DNA of 18,673 nucleotides from SFTJ01 sp905210415 (GCA_902476295.1 CABSDC010000044.1:1-18673); one strand, 5' to 3'. Shown: positions 7,009-14,338, numbered from the stretch's first letter. Numbers and translations: made by a program. The notes: generated by a model not told the origin, from the letters alone.

Positions 7009-7042
7009 TTTGTGTAAAATCCGTTCCAAAAGGGTAATTTTG
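7009..7042 (+). promoter_or_regulatory. Candidate promoter of the YhcH/NamZ/symporter cassette
   Basis: TAATTTTG at 7035-7042 is a perfect TAnnTTTG -7 box. TTTG at 7009-7012 lies 22 bases upstream of it, slightly wider than the 19 bases in the other promoters here. The start codon follows at 7074. Confidence 0.6.
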
Positions 7043-7073
7043 TCAAAAAACTAAGCCATTTTTTTACCGTACT

Positions 7074-7520
7074 ATGATATTAGCTACAATCAACGACTAT
7101 CAGCGCATCAGCCCTCTGCATCCGCTCATCGAAAAAGCGATGCAATACGTGAGCTCGCACAATCTCACTGAGCAACCACTCGGACGCATCACCATAGATG
7201 GCGACGACCTGTATATCAACAATTCGCTCGTCGATGCCGTGGAGCGCAACCAACAGCTGCTCGAGATGCACCGCAAATACATCGACATCCACATCTTGCT
7301 GCAAGGCGATGAGACCATCGGGTGGAAACCGCTTGAGCGCATCAGCCACATTTGCCGCCCCTACGACGACGAGGCTGACTGCGCATTCTCCGACGACAAA
7401 GCCGACGCCTACATCAACCTCACACCTGGCGACATTCTCATAGCATATCCTGAAGATGCCCACGCGCCCATCATCGGCGAAGGAAAAATCAGGAAACTTA
7501 TCGTGAAAATTCGCATATAA
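7074..7520 (+). CDS. YhcH/YjgK/YiaL (DUF386) family sugar-handling protein
   Basis: This 148-residue product belongs to the cupin-like YhcH/TabA family, typically about 150 residues. The hallmark segment is HRKYIDIHILLQGDETIGW near residue 66, with a later PEDAHAP that supplies a further histidine. These His, Asp and Glu residues are plausible metal ligands. The E. coli sialic-acid operon member (NanQ/YhcH) has been reported to act as a sugar anomerase. Here the neighbours are a NamZ-type muramidase and a sodium/solute symporter, so a role in handling imported amino sugar, perhaps MurNAc, is inferred. There is no signal peptide, so it is cytosolic. It heads the cassette. A second candidate -7 box lies between it and the next gene. 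Confidence 0.87.
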   Translation: MILATINDYQRISPLHPLIEKAMQYVSSHNLTEQPLGRITIDGDDLYINNSLVDAVERNQQLLEMHRKYIDIHILLQGDETIGWKPLERISHICRPYDDEADCAFSDDKADAYINLTPGDILIAYPEDAHAPIIGEGKIRKLIVKIRI

Positions 7521-7533
7521 GCAAGATTATTGC

Positions 7534-7541
7534 TATCTTTG
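7534..7541 (+). promoter_or_regulatory. Candidate internal -7 box upstream of the NamZ gene
   Basis: TATCTTTG is a perfect match to TAnnTTTG, placed 14 bases after the stop of the YhcH gene and 46 bases before the NamZ start. No TTTG is found at the expected -33 position, so this is a weaker call. Confidence 0.4.
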
Positions 7542-7566
7542 AATGTCAGTAAACCTGTTGATAATT

Positions 7567-7580
7567 TTATAACGTTATAA
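7567..7580. promoter_or_regulatory. Perfect 14-bp palindrome before the NamZ gene
   Basis: TTATAACGTTATAA is an exact palindrome ending 7 bases before the ATG at 7588. It lies downstream of the candidate internal -7 box, where a dimeric repressor could block transcription or where it could overlap the ribosome-binding region. Its function is unknown. Confidence 0.4.
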
Positions 7581-7587
7581 CATAAAC

Positions 7588-8772
7588 ATGAAACTATTTA
7601 AGTTAGCTCTGGCTGCCATCACTTTGCTTTTCGCAGCCTCAACCATTCAAGCGCAATCGCCCGAGGTGGTGATGGGCGCTGCCCGCACAGACACTTATGT
7701 GCCTCTTCTCAAAGGCAAACGCATTGCCTTGCTTAGCAACATGACTGGTATGGTAGGCAACAAGCACACCCTCGACATCATGATCGAAAATGGGCTGGAC
7801 GTTACCACCATCTTCTCGCCCGAACACGGCTTCCGCGGCACTGCCGATGCCGGCGAAAAGGTGAGCAGCAGCGTTGACTCTAAGACTGGCATACCTATCG
7901 CTTCGCTATATGATGGCAAAAGCAAACGCCCAAGCAAAGAGACAATGAGCAAATTCGACGTCATCGTGGTTGACATACAAGATGTGGGACTTCGTTTCTA
8001 CACCTACTACATCACCATGGTGCGACTCATGGAAGCCGCTGCCCAATACGACAAGGAATTTGTGGTGATGGACCGCCCTAACCCCAACGGCATGTATATC
8101 GACGGCCCTATGCTCAATATGAAGCACCGCTCTGGCGTGGGTCGCTTGCCTATCCCTGTGGTACACGGCCTCACTATGGGCGAAATAGCACTTATGGCGA
8201 ATGGCGAAGGCTGGCTCGACGACAGCCTGAAGGTGAAGCACCTCACCGTGGTGAAATGCCTCAACTACACTCACCAGACTCGCTATCGTCTGCCTATAGC
8301 GCCATCGCCCAACTTGCCTAACATGACTTCGATATACCTCTACCCTTCTACCTGCCTATTCGAAGGCACAAGCGCCAGCCTCGGACGTGGCACCGACAAG
8401 CCATTCCAAGTCTACGGGCACCCAGCAATGAAGGGCAAAGGATACAAATTCTCGTTCACCCCTAAGAGCGTGCCTGGAGCAAAGAACCCTCCTCAATTGG
8501 GCAACAAGTGCTACGGACGCGACCTGTCGAAACTTAGCGACGAGGAAATCATCGCCAAAGGAATGAACCTCGAATATGTGATCGACGCATATCGCGGTTG
8601 TGGCTTAGGCGACAAGTTCTTCACAAGCTTCTTCGAACTGCTCACCGGCGACGACAGCGTGCGCCAAATGATAGAAGCAGGCAAGAGCAACGAAGAAATC
8701 AAAGCCACCTGGGCTCCAGGACTCAAGAAATTTGAGCAACTGCGCCGTCGCTACCTCATCTACACCGAATAA
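7588..8772 (+). CDS. namZ: NamZ-type exo-beta-N-acetylmuramidase (DUF1343, GH171)
   Basis: This 394-residue secreted protein has a signal peptide (about 1-22, ending IQAQ). It carries the signature of the DUF1343/YbbC family: RIALLSNMTG, then TIFSPEHGFRG near residue 72-82, and VDIQDVGLRFYTYY near 130. The Glu in SPEHG is the residue proposed as catalytic in characterised members. NamZ enzymes remove terminal N-acetylmuramic acid from the non-reducing end of peptidoglycan fragments, here presumably in the periplasm. The symporter starts 42 bases after its stop, with no terminator between them, so the two are probably co-transcribed. No MurNAc kinase or MurQ etherase gene is in the window. The family call is firm; the exact substrate is inferred. 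Confidence 0.88.
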   Translation: MKLFKLALAAITLLFAASTIQAQSPEVVMGAARTDTYVPLLKGKRIALLSNMTGMVGNKHTLDIMIENGLDVTTIFSPEHGFRGTADAGEKVSSSVDSKTGIPIASLYDGKSKRPSKETMSKFDVIVVDIQDVGLRFYTYYITMVRLMEAAAQYDKEFVVMDRPNPNGMYIDGPMLNMKHRSGVGRLPIPVVHGLTMGEIALMANGEGWLDDSLKVKHLTVVKCLNYTHQTRYRLPIAPSPNLPNMTSIYLYPSTCLFEGTSASLGRGTDKPFQVYGHPAMKGKGYKFSFTPKSVPGAKNPPQLGNKCYGRDLSKLSDEEIIAKGMNLEYVIDAYRGCGLGDKFFTSFFELLTGDDSVRQMIEAGKSNEEIKATWAPGLKKFEQLRRRYLIYTE

Positions 8773-8814
8773 TCATCATTATAATTCACCTTAACAACAA
8801 AAAAAGTATAATAT

Positions 8815-10275
8815 ATGTCACCTTGGATAGTAATGGCCACAATCGTTGGCTACTTCGTTCTCCTCTTCATGGTATCGTGGTTTGCGAGCCGCAAGAGCGA
8901 TAACGCCAGTTTCTTCACCGGAAATCGTCAAGCACCTTGGCCTGTAGTGGCTTTTGCCACAATCGGCGCTGCCATTTCGGGCGTAACATTCGTGTCGGTG
9001 CCAGGTATGGTTGCCGCTAAGGGCTACTCCTACTTGCAGATGGTGCTCGGCTTCATCTTCGGCTACATTGCCGTGGCATACGTGCTCATCCCACTATTCT
9101 ATCGCCGCAACCTTATCTCGATATACGGCTATCTCGAACAACGCTTCGGCGCCTCTACCTACAAGAGCGGCGCGTGGTTTTTCTTCATCAGCAAGATGCT
9201 CGGCGCATCGGTACGCTTCTATGTAGTGTGCGTGGTGCTGCAAAGCCTCGTGTTTGCCCCTCTCGGCGTGCCATTTGTGGTGAACGTGATCATCACCATC
9301 GCCCTCATCTGGCTCTACACCAAGCAAGGCGGCGTGAAGACCGTGATCTGGACCGACACACTCAAGAGCTTCTGCCTTATCATGTCGGTAGTGCTTTGCA
9401 TCGTGTTTATCGCCAAAGGTCTTGGCTACAACTTCGCTGAAATGTGCAGCGCAGTGTCGGCTCACGATAGCTGCCAAATGTTCTTCTTCGACGATCCTAA
9501 GGCAGGCACTTACTTCTGGAAGCAATTTGTGGCTGGTATATTTATGGTGATTGCCACTTGCGGTCTCGACCAAGACATGATGCAGCGCAACCTCGCCTGC
9601 AAAAACCCTAAGGAATCACAAAAGAGCATGGTGGTGAACGCCATCAGCCAATTCTTTGTGATTGCCCTCTTCCTCATCCTTGGCACACTGCTCGTGATAT
9701 ACGCTGGCAAGGTGGGCATCGAAATGCCTGAAAAGAGCGACGACCTATTCGGCCTTGTGGCTTCTCACCCAACGATGCCAGTGATTGTTGGAATCCTCTT
9801 TATCGTCGGACTCATCTCAGCAGCCTACTCTGCTGCCGGTAGCGCCCTCACAGCACTCACCACTTCGTTCACCGTAGACATCCTTAAAGCCAACGAGCGC
9901 AAAACCGACGCCCAACTATCACGCACCCGCAATATGGTGCACGTGGCTATGGCTGGCATCATGGGATTGGTGATCATCGTGTTCTACATCATCAGCAATA
10001 GCGACGCCATCAGCGCTGTCTACACTGTGGCAAGCTACACCTACGGTCCTATCCTCGGCTTGTTTACATTCGGCATGACCATGAAGACAGGCGTACGCGA
10101 CCGTTTCGTGCCTATCGTATGTATCGCTGCTCCAATCATCTGCTACTTCACACAAGACTGGCTCTCCAAAGCATTCGGCTACACAATGAGCTTCGAACTA
10201 CTGCTGCTCAACGCCGCCGTTACATTCCTTGGCCTGCTAATCCTCAGCAACGGACACAAGGCAAAAGAAGCATAA
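8815..10275 (+). CDS. Sodium/solute symporter (SSS family), candidate amino-sugar transporter
   Basis: This 486-residue integral membrane protein is rich in hydrophobic segments, about 13 helices, as is usual for the sodium:solute symporter family. Segments such as SFFTGNRQAPWPVVAFATIG, SGVTFVSVPG and SIYGYLEQRFGASTYK (residues about 30-120) are typical of SSS proteins, as is AAYSAAGSALTALTTSFTVD near 340. It lies in one unit with a NamZ-type muramidase and a YhcH protein. Comparable SSS transporters accompany MurNAc or sialic-acid genes in other Bacteroidales, so import of MurNAc or a related sugar is inferred. Sodium-coupled transport is assumed from the family. A strong hairpin follows the stop codon. 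Confidence 0.88.
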   Translation: MSPWIVMATIVGYFVLLFMVSWFASRKSDNASFFTGNRQAPWPVVAFATIGAAISGVTFVSVPGMVAAKGYSYLQMVLGFIFGYIAVAYVLIPLFYRRNLISIYGYLEQRFGASTYKSGAWFFFISKMLGASVRFYVVCVVLQSLVFAPLGVPFVVNVIITIALIWLYTKQGGVKTVIWTDTLKSFCLIMSVVLCIVFIAKGLGYNFAEMCSAVSAHDSCQMFFFDDPKAGTYFWKQFVAGIFMVIATCGLDQDMMQRNLACKNPKESQKSMVVNAISQFFVIALFLILGTLLVIYAGKVGIEMPEKSDDLFGLVASHPTMPVIVGILFIVGLISAAYSAAGSALTALTTSFTVDILKANERKTDAQLSRTRNMVHVAMAGIMGLVIIVFYIISNSDAISAVYTVASYTYGPILGLFTFGMTMKTGVRDRFVPIVCIAAPIICYFTQDWLSKAFGYTMSFELLLLNAAVTFLGLLILSNGHKAKEA

Positions 10276-10292
10276 TAGCATCACAATATTTT

Positions 10293-10356
10293 CACAACCC
10301 GATTCGGGCATTAGGAGTAGAAAGGGTTTCTTTCTCGTCCTAATGCCCGATTTGTG
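10293..10356 (+). terminator. Long hairpin terminator related to the element ends
   Basis: A perfect 13-bp stem, TCGGGCATTAGGA (10304-10316) with its complement (10338-10350), is extended by CACAA/TTGTG further out. Its loop holds a nested AGAAA-GGG-TTTCT hairpin. It is followed by TTTG. It begins 18 bases after the symporter stop. The arms resemble the ends of the mobile elements, but with GGGCATT in place of GGTCATT and AATGCCC in place of AATGACC, so pairing is kept. No 5-base target duplication is visible. Confidence 0.65.
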
Positions 10357-10405
10357 TTTGAACTACAAAATCAGCGAGAAACAAAACCACCATCGGCCGA
10401 TGCGC

Positions 10406-10436
10406 TTGCATAATCGGCAAGTTTTGGCTAACTTCG
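10406..10436 (+). promoter_or_regulatory. Candidate promoter of the WYL gene
   Basis: TTGC at 10406-10409 and TAACTTCG at 10429-10436 (one mismatch to TAnnTTTG) are separated by 19 bases. An inverted repeat GCCGAT (10395-10400) and ATCGGC (10413-10418) overlaps the upstream part and could be an operator. Confidence 0.4.
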
Positions 10437-10494
10437 CTTGACTTCATGCTAACAAGCACGATTCTGCTGTCAATAAACATCAACTGCTAAAACT

Positions 10495-11388
10495 ATGGCT
10501 ATATCTATTATCAACAAATACATCTGGATTATCGACACCATCCAGCGCCGTGGCCCCATCACGTTTGCCCAACTCAACGAGCTATGGAAGGAAAACAAAT
10601 CGCTGAGCAATGGCAACCCTATGCCACGCCGCTCGTTTCTCAACTATCGCAACGGCGCAGAAGAATTATTCAACGAGAGCATCCACTACAATGCCTCTAC
10701 TCACGAGTATTCTATAGAGAAATTAGACAGCAGTCAACACAGAATCTGCAATTGGCTGCTCGACACAATGTCGGTGAGCGGCATGATGCGTGATTCTCAG
10801 GATATTGCCAGCAAAATCATGGTGGAAGACGTGCCATCGGCGCGCAATCGCTTGCCTATAATCATCGACTCACTCAAGCAACAGAAGCGAATCTCGTTTC
10901 AATACAAGGCCTACGACCGCTCGCAGGCTCACGAAGTGGTGATTGAACCCTACTTTGTGAGAATATTCAAGCAACTATGGTATGTGATAGGGATGAATGT
11001 GGCAGACAAGCGCCTAAAGACCTATGCGCTCGACCGCATGAGCGATGTGCGCATCACCAACCGCAGCTACAAGATTCCGGAGGATTTCAACGCCGAGGAC
11101 TTCTTTGCCGACTGCTTCGGCATCACCACTTCGCGTGGCGAGGCTAAAGACATAGTGCTGCGCGTAAAACCCATTCAGGCTAAGTATTTCCGCGCCCTGC
11201 CGCTGCACCACTCTCAGTCGGAGGAACTGCACGACCAATACAGCATATTCCACTACCACATGTATATCACCTACGACCTCATCCAGCAATTGCTGTCATA
11301 CGGACCGGAGGTGGAAGTGGTGAGCCCACAGGAATTGCGGGTGTCTATTAAGCAAAAGCTTATCGACAATCTGAAGCAATATGAATAA
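10495..11388 (+). CDS. WYL-domain transcriptional regulator
   Basis: This 297-residue protein has an N-terminal helix-turn-helix region (about 1-60; ITFAQLNELWKEN, then MPRRSFLNYRNG). A WYL domain follows in the middle, with ISFQYKAYDRSQAHEVVIEPY and the variant core motif LWYVIGMN near residue 161. The C-terminal part resembles the WCX extension. WYL domains are thought to sense ligands or nucleic acid and control the attached DNA-binding part. Bacteroidales genomes carry many copies. It is a single gene, convergent with folK. No defence genes lie beside it, so its target is unknown. The sequence does not show whether it controls the upstream cassette. Confidence 0.85.
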   Translation: MAISIINKYIWIIDTIQRRGPITFAQLNELWKENKSLSNGNPMPRRSFLNYRNGAEELFNESIHYNASTHEYSIEKLDSSQHRICNWLLDTMSVSGMMRDSQDIASKIMVEDVPSARNRLPIIIDSLKQQKRISFQYKAYDRSQAHEVVIEPYFVRIFKQLWYVIGMNVADKRLKTYALDRMSDVRITNRSYKIPEDFNAEDFFADCFGITTSRGEAKDIVLRVKPIQAKYFRALPLHHSQSEELHDQYSIFHYHMYITYDLIQQLLSYGPEVEVVSPQELRVSIKQKLIDNLKQYE

Positions 11389-11390
11389 AA

Positions 11391-11418
11391 CCCAAATAGG
11401 TCATTAGGCCGTAAATGT
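11391..11418 (-). repeat. Solitary right-end copy of the element
   Basis: CCCAAATAGGTCATTAGG followed by CCGTAAATGT matches the outer end of the inverted copy at 16388, including the internal CCGTAAAT. It starts two bases after the stop codon of the WYL gene. The opposite end and a target duplication are not found, so it is likely a truncated remnant. Confidence 0.65.
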
Positions 11419-11422
11419 AATA

Positions 11423-11450
11423 CAATCCCCCTCTTACGAAGAGAGGATTG
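11423..11450. terminator. Hairpin between convergent WYL and folK genes
   Basis: CAATCC (11423-11428) pairs with GGATTG (11445-11450), and CTCTT pairs with AAGAG inside, around an ACG loop. It lies between two gene ends facing each other and could serve both. Neither side has a strong U-run, so the terminator call is moderate. Confidence 0.45.
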
Positions 11451-11476
11451 ACATCGAGACGTGGCAAAACACGCGC

Positions 11477-11947
11477 CTATCTGCGCAAGCAGCATAGCAT
11501 ATCGGCAAGAGAGGCGCCCGTCTGGGGATGATGCCACGAAGGGGCTATCTCAAGGAATGGCTCCACAAAGAATGTGCGTTCGGCAAGATGACAGTGCGGC
11601 ACATGCAATTCGGGCATATCTATCACCTGCTCGTCGATAGCCATAATATCAAGGTCGATAATGCGGTCGCAATAGCAGCCAGCAGAATCGCGGTGCACGC
11701 GGCTTCCCACCTCATCCTCTATGCCTTTCAGACGCTCAAGCATCTGCTTGGGCTCAACGGCGCTATCTACAGCCACCGCCACATTTAGGAAATCGTTGCT
11801 GCTCTCGTAGCCCCAGGCTGCCGACGCCACAGCATGCGACACCTCAGCCACACAGCAGCCATCGCTGTGCCGCAATGCAGCCAGAGCGGCCTCTATATTA
11901 GCCTCCCTGTCGCCCAAATTAGTGCCTATATTGATATAATATCTCAT
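11477..11947 (-). CDS. folK: 2-amino-4-hydroxy-6-hydroxymethyldihydropteridine pyrophosphokinase
   Basis: This cytosolic enzyme transfers pyrophosphate from ATP to 6-hydroxymethyl-dihydropterin in folate synthesis. The 156-residue product begins MRYYINIGTNLGDR, as HPPK proteins do. It contains the catalytic segment CDRIIDLDIM near residue 100, followed by PHCHLAERTFFVEP, the other family signature. I chose the ATG at 11947. A longer frame opens further upstream, but that extension runs through the terminator hairpin of the preceding Lrp gene. The gene faces the WYL gene tail to tail. Confidence 0.93.
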   Translation of the reverse strand: MRYYINIGTNLGDREANIEAALAALRHSDGCCVAEVSHAVASAAWGYESSNDFLNVAVAVDSAVEPKQMLERLKGIEDEVGSRVHRDSAGCYCDRIIDLDIMAIDEQVIDMPELHVPHCHLAERTFFVEPFLEIAPSWHHPQTGASLADMLCCLRR

Positions 11948-11950
11948 TAT

Positions 11951-11989
11951 AAAAACTGTCCCCGAAACCATTCTGCAAGAGTTTCGGGG
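11951..11989 (-). terminator. Rho-independent terminator of the Lrp gene
   Basis: On the minus strand CCCCGAAAC (complement of 11981-11989) pairs with GTTTCGGGG (complement of 11960-11968) around a 12-base loop, followed by ACAGTTTTTAT. It lies between the Lrp stop and the folK start, only four bases from the folK ATG. The U-run may double as folK upstream sequence. Confidence 0.8.
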
Positions 11990-12055
11990 ATAATATTGTT
12001 ACTTGTCGCGCCCCCTCTACAGCCACATTGCAGCAAGGAGCCGACGCCTTTGTTT

Positions 12056-12517
12056 CTACTCGTATTCGATAGGTATCTCGCGATTGATGCTCTGGTCGAG
12101 CGAGATGAGCGTTTCTGTGCCAGTAACGCCATTGATGCTCTGAATCTTGTCGTTGAGCAACTCCATGAGATGCTGATTGTCGCGAGCATACACCTTAATG
12201 AGCACGTTATACGGGCCCGTGCAGAAATGGCATTCCACCACCTCCTTTATCTTTTCCAATTCGGGGATGATGCCACGATACATAGAGCCACGCTCAAGCT
12301 TCACTCCCACATAAGTGCAAGTGGCATAACCGAGAGTCTTAGCATTGACATGGTAACCCGATCCAGTGATAACCTTCATATCTATCATACGCTGTATGCG
12401 CTGATGGATTGCCGCACGCGAAACGCCACATTCTACTGCAACATCTTTCGACGGCATGCGTGCATTTTTCATTATTATCTCGAGTATTTTTCTATCGAGA
12501 TTGTCAATTTTTTCCAT
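12056..12517 (-). CDS. Lrp/AsnC-family transcriptional regulator
   Basis: This 153-residue regulator has an N-terminal winged helix-turn-helix (residues about 4-55; LDRKILEIIMKNARMPSKDVA, then VSRAAIHQRIQRM) and a C-terminal ligand-binding RAM domain (about 65-150). The RAM domain includes CHFCTGPYNVLIKVYARD, and the tail LISLDQSINREIPI is typical of Bacteroidales. Family members respond to amino acids and form octamers. I chose the ATG at 12517, not the GTG at 12544, because the -7 box at 12544-12551 would put the GTG upstream of the transcript. The target is unknown. Confidence 0.92.
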   Translation of the reverse strand: MEKIDNLDRKILEIIMKNARMPSKDVAVECGVSRAAIHQRIQRMIDMKVITGSGYHVNAKTLGYATCTYVGVKLERGSMYRGIIPELEKIKEVVECHFCTGPYNVLIKVYARDNQHLMELLNDKIQSINGVTGTETLISLDQSINREIPIEYE

Positions 12518-12543
12518 TGTGTCAGATTTATTGTTAGAATACA

Positions 12544-12551
12544 CAAATTTA
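12544..12551 (-). promoter_or_regulatory. Candidate -7 box of the Lrp gene
   Basis: TAAATTTG on the minus strand is a perfect TAnnTTTG. Transcription would start near 12537, giving a leader of about 20 bases before ATG 12517. No clear TTTG lies at -33; the upstream region is A/T-rich. Confidence 0.5.
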
Positions 12552-12637
12552 TATTCTTTTTTTAAGAAATGTGCATTTTTAGAAACTTTTTGTCCTTAAA
12601 AAACCTTAAAATAACATCTATGTTTAGCGGCCGATTG

Positions 12638-12672
12638 ATAAAAAAATTAGGGACACACCAAGCGGTGCGTCC
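12638..12672 (-). terminator. Rho-independent terminator of the FKBP operon
   Basis: On the minus strand GGGACGCACC pairs with GGTGTGTCCC (one G-U pair) around the loop GCTT, followed by TAATTTTTTTATC. On the plus strand the same site has an A-C mismatch and no U-run, so it acts for the minus-strand FKBP genes. Confidence 0.85.
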
Positions 12673-12714
12673 CCAGTATTACTATATTCTATACGTTTGT
12701 CTGCTAACGTAGCA

Positions 12715-13554
12715 TTATTCTGCAGTGTGCACGCCTACGGTTTCGATAGTGAACACCAAAGTAGCGTTAGGACCGATGATATCGCCACGGCCTTCAGCAC
12801 CGTATGCCAAATCGCCTGGGATAACGGCAATCATCTTAGCACCTGGCTTCATAAGCATCAAAGCTTCTCTGAAACCTGGAACAACTTGACCAGGAGCCAT
12901 TGAGCGAGTTTCTTCGCCTTGAGTCGCGTCGAACACCTTACCGTCGATAAGCTTGCCTTCATATTTGATGTCGATGCTTTGGTCAGCATTGAAAGTTTCG
13001 CCTGTGCCTTCGTTGATCATCTTGTAAACAAGGCCAGAAGCAGTCTTGGTGTAACCTTCCTTAACCATCTTTTCAACATATGCTTGACCGTCAGCCTTGT
13101 TCTTCTTAGCGATAGGGTCGTTGAGCTTAGCTTCGCGAGAAGCACGTTCCATCATAGGCATAAGTTGCATTTGAATCATTTGAGGATCCTTCAACGAGTC
13201 AGACATAAATGCCTTCTTGAAAGCTTCAACAAAAGCAGTCTTGTTGAAATCGATCTTTTGTTGTTGCTTGAGTTGCATTTGCATTTGAAGCACTTGCATA
13301 CCCATTTGCATACCTTGCAATTTGCTCATTTCAGCAGTATCCAAATTTGCAATCATTTCAAGACCTTGAAGGAATGCTTTCTTATCAAACTTTGCAGAGT
13401 CTGGACCATTTTTGAATTGACCAGCAACGCCATAGCCATACATTTCGCCCATAAGGTCGCTGACAGAGTCGTTCAATGTAACGTTTTTGCTTGCGTTACC
13501 ATTGCAGCTAACGAGCATAAGAGCTGCTGCTGCGAGTGACAAAATTTTCTTCAT
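12715..13554 (-). CDS. FKBP-type peptidyl-prolyl isomerase lipoprotein
   Basis: This 279-residue exported foldase has a lipoprotein signal ending LVSC with Cys17 as the lipidated residue. An N-terminal helical dimerisation-type region (about 20-165) precedes a C-terminal FKBP domain (about 180-275). The FKBP domain carries IKYEGKLIDGKVFDAT, VPGFREALMLMKPG and AYGAEGRGDIIGPNATLVF. Family members speed cis-trans proline isomerisation and assist folding of periplasmic or outer-membrane proteins. Residues about 80-100 are unusually rich in Met and Gln (GMQMGMQVLQMQMQ). It lies 36 bases downstream of a cytosolic paralogue in the same operon, and a strong terminator follows. Confidence 0.92.
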   Translation of the reverse strand: MKKILSLAAAALMLVSCNGNASKNVTLNDSVSDLMGEMYGYGVAGQFKNGPDSAKFDKKAFLQGLEMIANLDTAEMSKLQGMQMGMQVLQMQMQLKQQQKIDFNKTAFVEAFKKAFMSDSLKDPQMIQMQLMPMMERASREAKLNDPIAKKNKADGQAYVEKMVKEGYTKTASGLVYKMINEGTGETFNADQSIDIKYEGKLIDGKVFDATQGEETRSMAPGQVVPGFREALMLMKPGAKMIAVIPGDLAYGAEGRGDIIGPNATLVFTIETVGVHTAE

Positions 13555-13590
13555 TTTTATATGAGTTTTTTAATTGTTGTTTACCGAAAA

Positions 13591-14181
13591 TTAGTTGCGA
13601 TTTACCGAAATCAATTGGATATCGAAAATCAAAGTCTCGTTAGGACCAATCATGCCGCCAGCGCCATTAGGGCCATAAGCGATGTTTGATGGGCAATAGA
13701 TGCGCCATTCTGCGCCCGGCTTCATCATTTGCAATGCCTCAACCCATGCAGGAATCACCTGAGTAACGCCAAATGTGGCTGGCTCGCCGCGTTGCACTGA
13801 GCTGTCGAACACGCGACCGTCGATGAGTGTACCAGTGTAGTGCACTGTCACGCTATCTTTAGCCTCTGGGCATTCACCTTCGCCTTCCTTCTTGATTTCA
13901 TATTGAAGACCACTCTCTGTGACGTGTACGCCATAGCGCTTCTTGTTTTCTGCCAAGAATGCTTCGCCTGCTTGACGATTCTTTTCTGCAGCTTCGCCCT
14001 CGAGCTTAGTAAAAAAGTCTTGTATCACTTGCTTTGCCTCATCGAAAGTCATCTTCTTTTCGGTGTTTTCGTACACAGCCTTTACGCCTGCGGCAAATTC
14101 TTCGTAATTAAGGCTCTTAATACCCGATGCAAGGAAATTGTGACCCATGCTCAAGCCAAGAGCGTAACTTAGTTTCTCCAT
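13591..14181 (-). CDS. FKBP-type peptidyl-prolyl isomerase, cytosolic
   Basis: This 196-residue protein has an FKBP N-terminal dimerisation region (about 1-90; KLSYALGLSMGHNF) and a C-terminal FKBP domain. The FKBP domain carries VHYTGTLIDGRVFDSSVQRG near residue 117, IPAWVEALQMMKPG and AYGPNGAGGMIGPNETLIF. It has no signal peptide or lipobox, unlike its downstream neighbour, so it should act in the cytosol. The layout resembles FklB/Mip-type enzymes. It is the first gene of a two-gene operon with a promoter at 14267-14274. The pair may have arisen by duplication and a change of cell address. Confidence 0.92.
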   Translation of the reverse strand: MEKLSYALGLSMGHNFLASGIKSLNYEEFAAGVKAVYENTEKKMTFDEAKQVIQDFFTKLEGEAAEKNRQAGEAFLAENKKRYGVHVTESGLQYEIKKEGEGECPEAKDSVTVHYTGTLIDGRVFDSSVQRGEPATFGVTQVIPAWVEALQMMKPGAEWRIYCPSNIAYGPNGAGGMIGPNETLIFDIQLISVNRN

Positions 14182-14263
14182 GTCTATAATTATCTATTTG
14201 TTTTATTTATTCTGTCTTTACGACAATGCACAGCATCTGCCATACAACGTCACTCTTTCATTT

Positions 14264-14287
14264 GTGCAAAGGTATTGCCTTTTGCAC
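14264..14287 (-). promoter_or_regulatory. FKBP operon -7 box inside an inverted repeat
   Basis: TACCTTTG on the minus strand (14267-14274) is a perfect TAnnTTTG. It lies in an inverted repeat, GTGCAAAGG (14264-14272) and CCTTTTGCAC (14278-14287), with one bulged base. The overlap suggests a regulator could bind over the promoter. The -33 region is not recognisable. The leader would be about 78 bases. Confidence 0.5.
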
Positions 14288-14338
14288 ATTATTACATCTT
14301 TTTTTCAAAAAAAATTCTTAAAATCATCACTTTTCCCA

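Noticed and set aside
11948..11971. Longer folK protein starting upstream of 11947
   Set aside because: The extension is the U-run and stem of the Lrp terminator, and HPPK proteins begin at the MRYYINIG-like segment.
12518..12544. Longer Lrp protein starting at GTG 12544
   Set aside because: The likely -7 box overlaps that codon, so the transcript would begin downstream of it; ATG 12517 also fits the family's usual beginning.
12620..12640. GCGGCCGATTGAT as another fragment of the element end
   Set aside because: The match is short, lacks the central TAATGA part of the end, and is not flanked by the rest of the terminal repeat.
13581..13610. Direct repeat TTACCGAAA near the end of the cytosolic FKBP gene
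   Set aside because: Two copies of nine bases, one inside the coding end, are too short and isolated to indicate a repeat family or regulatory array.
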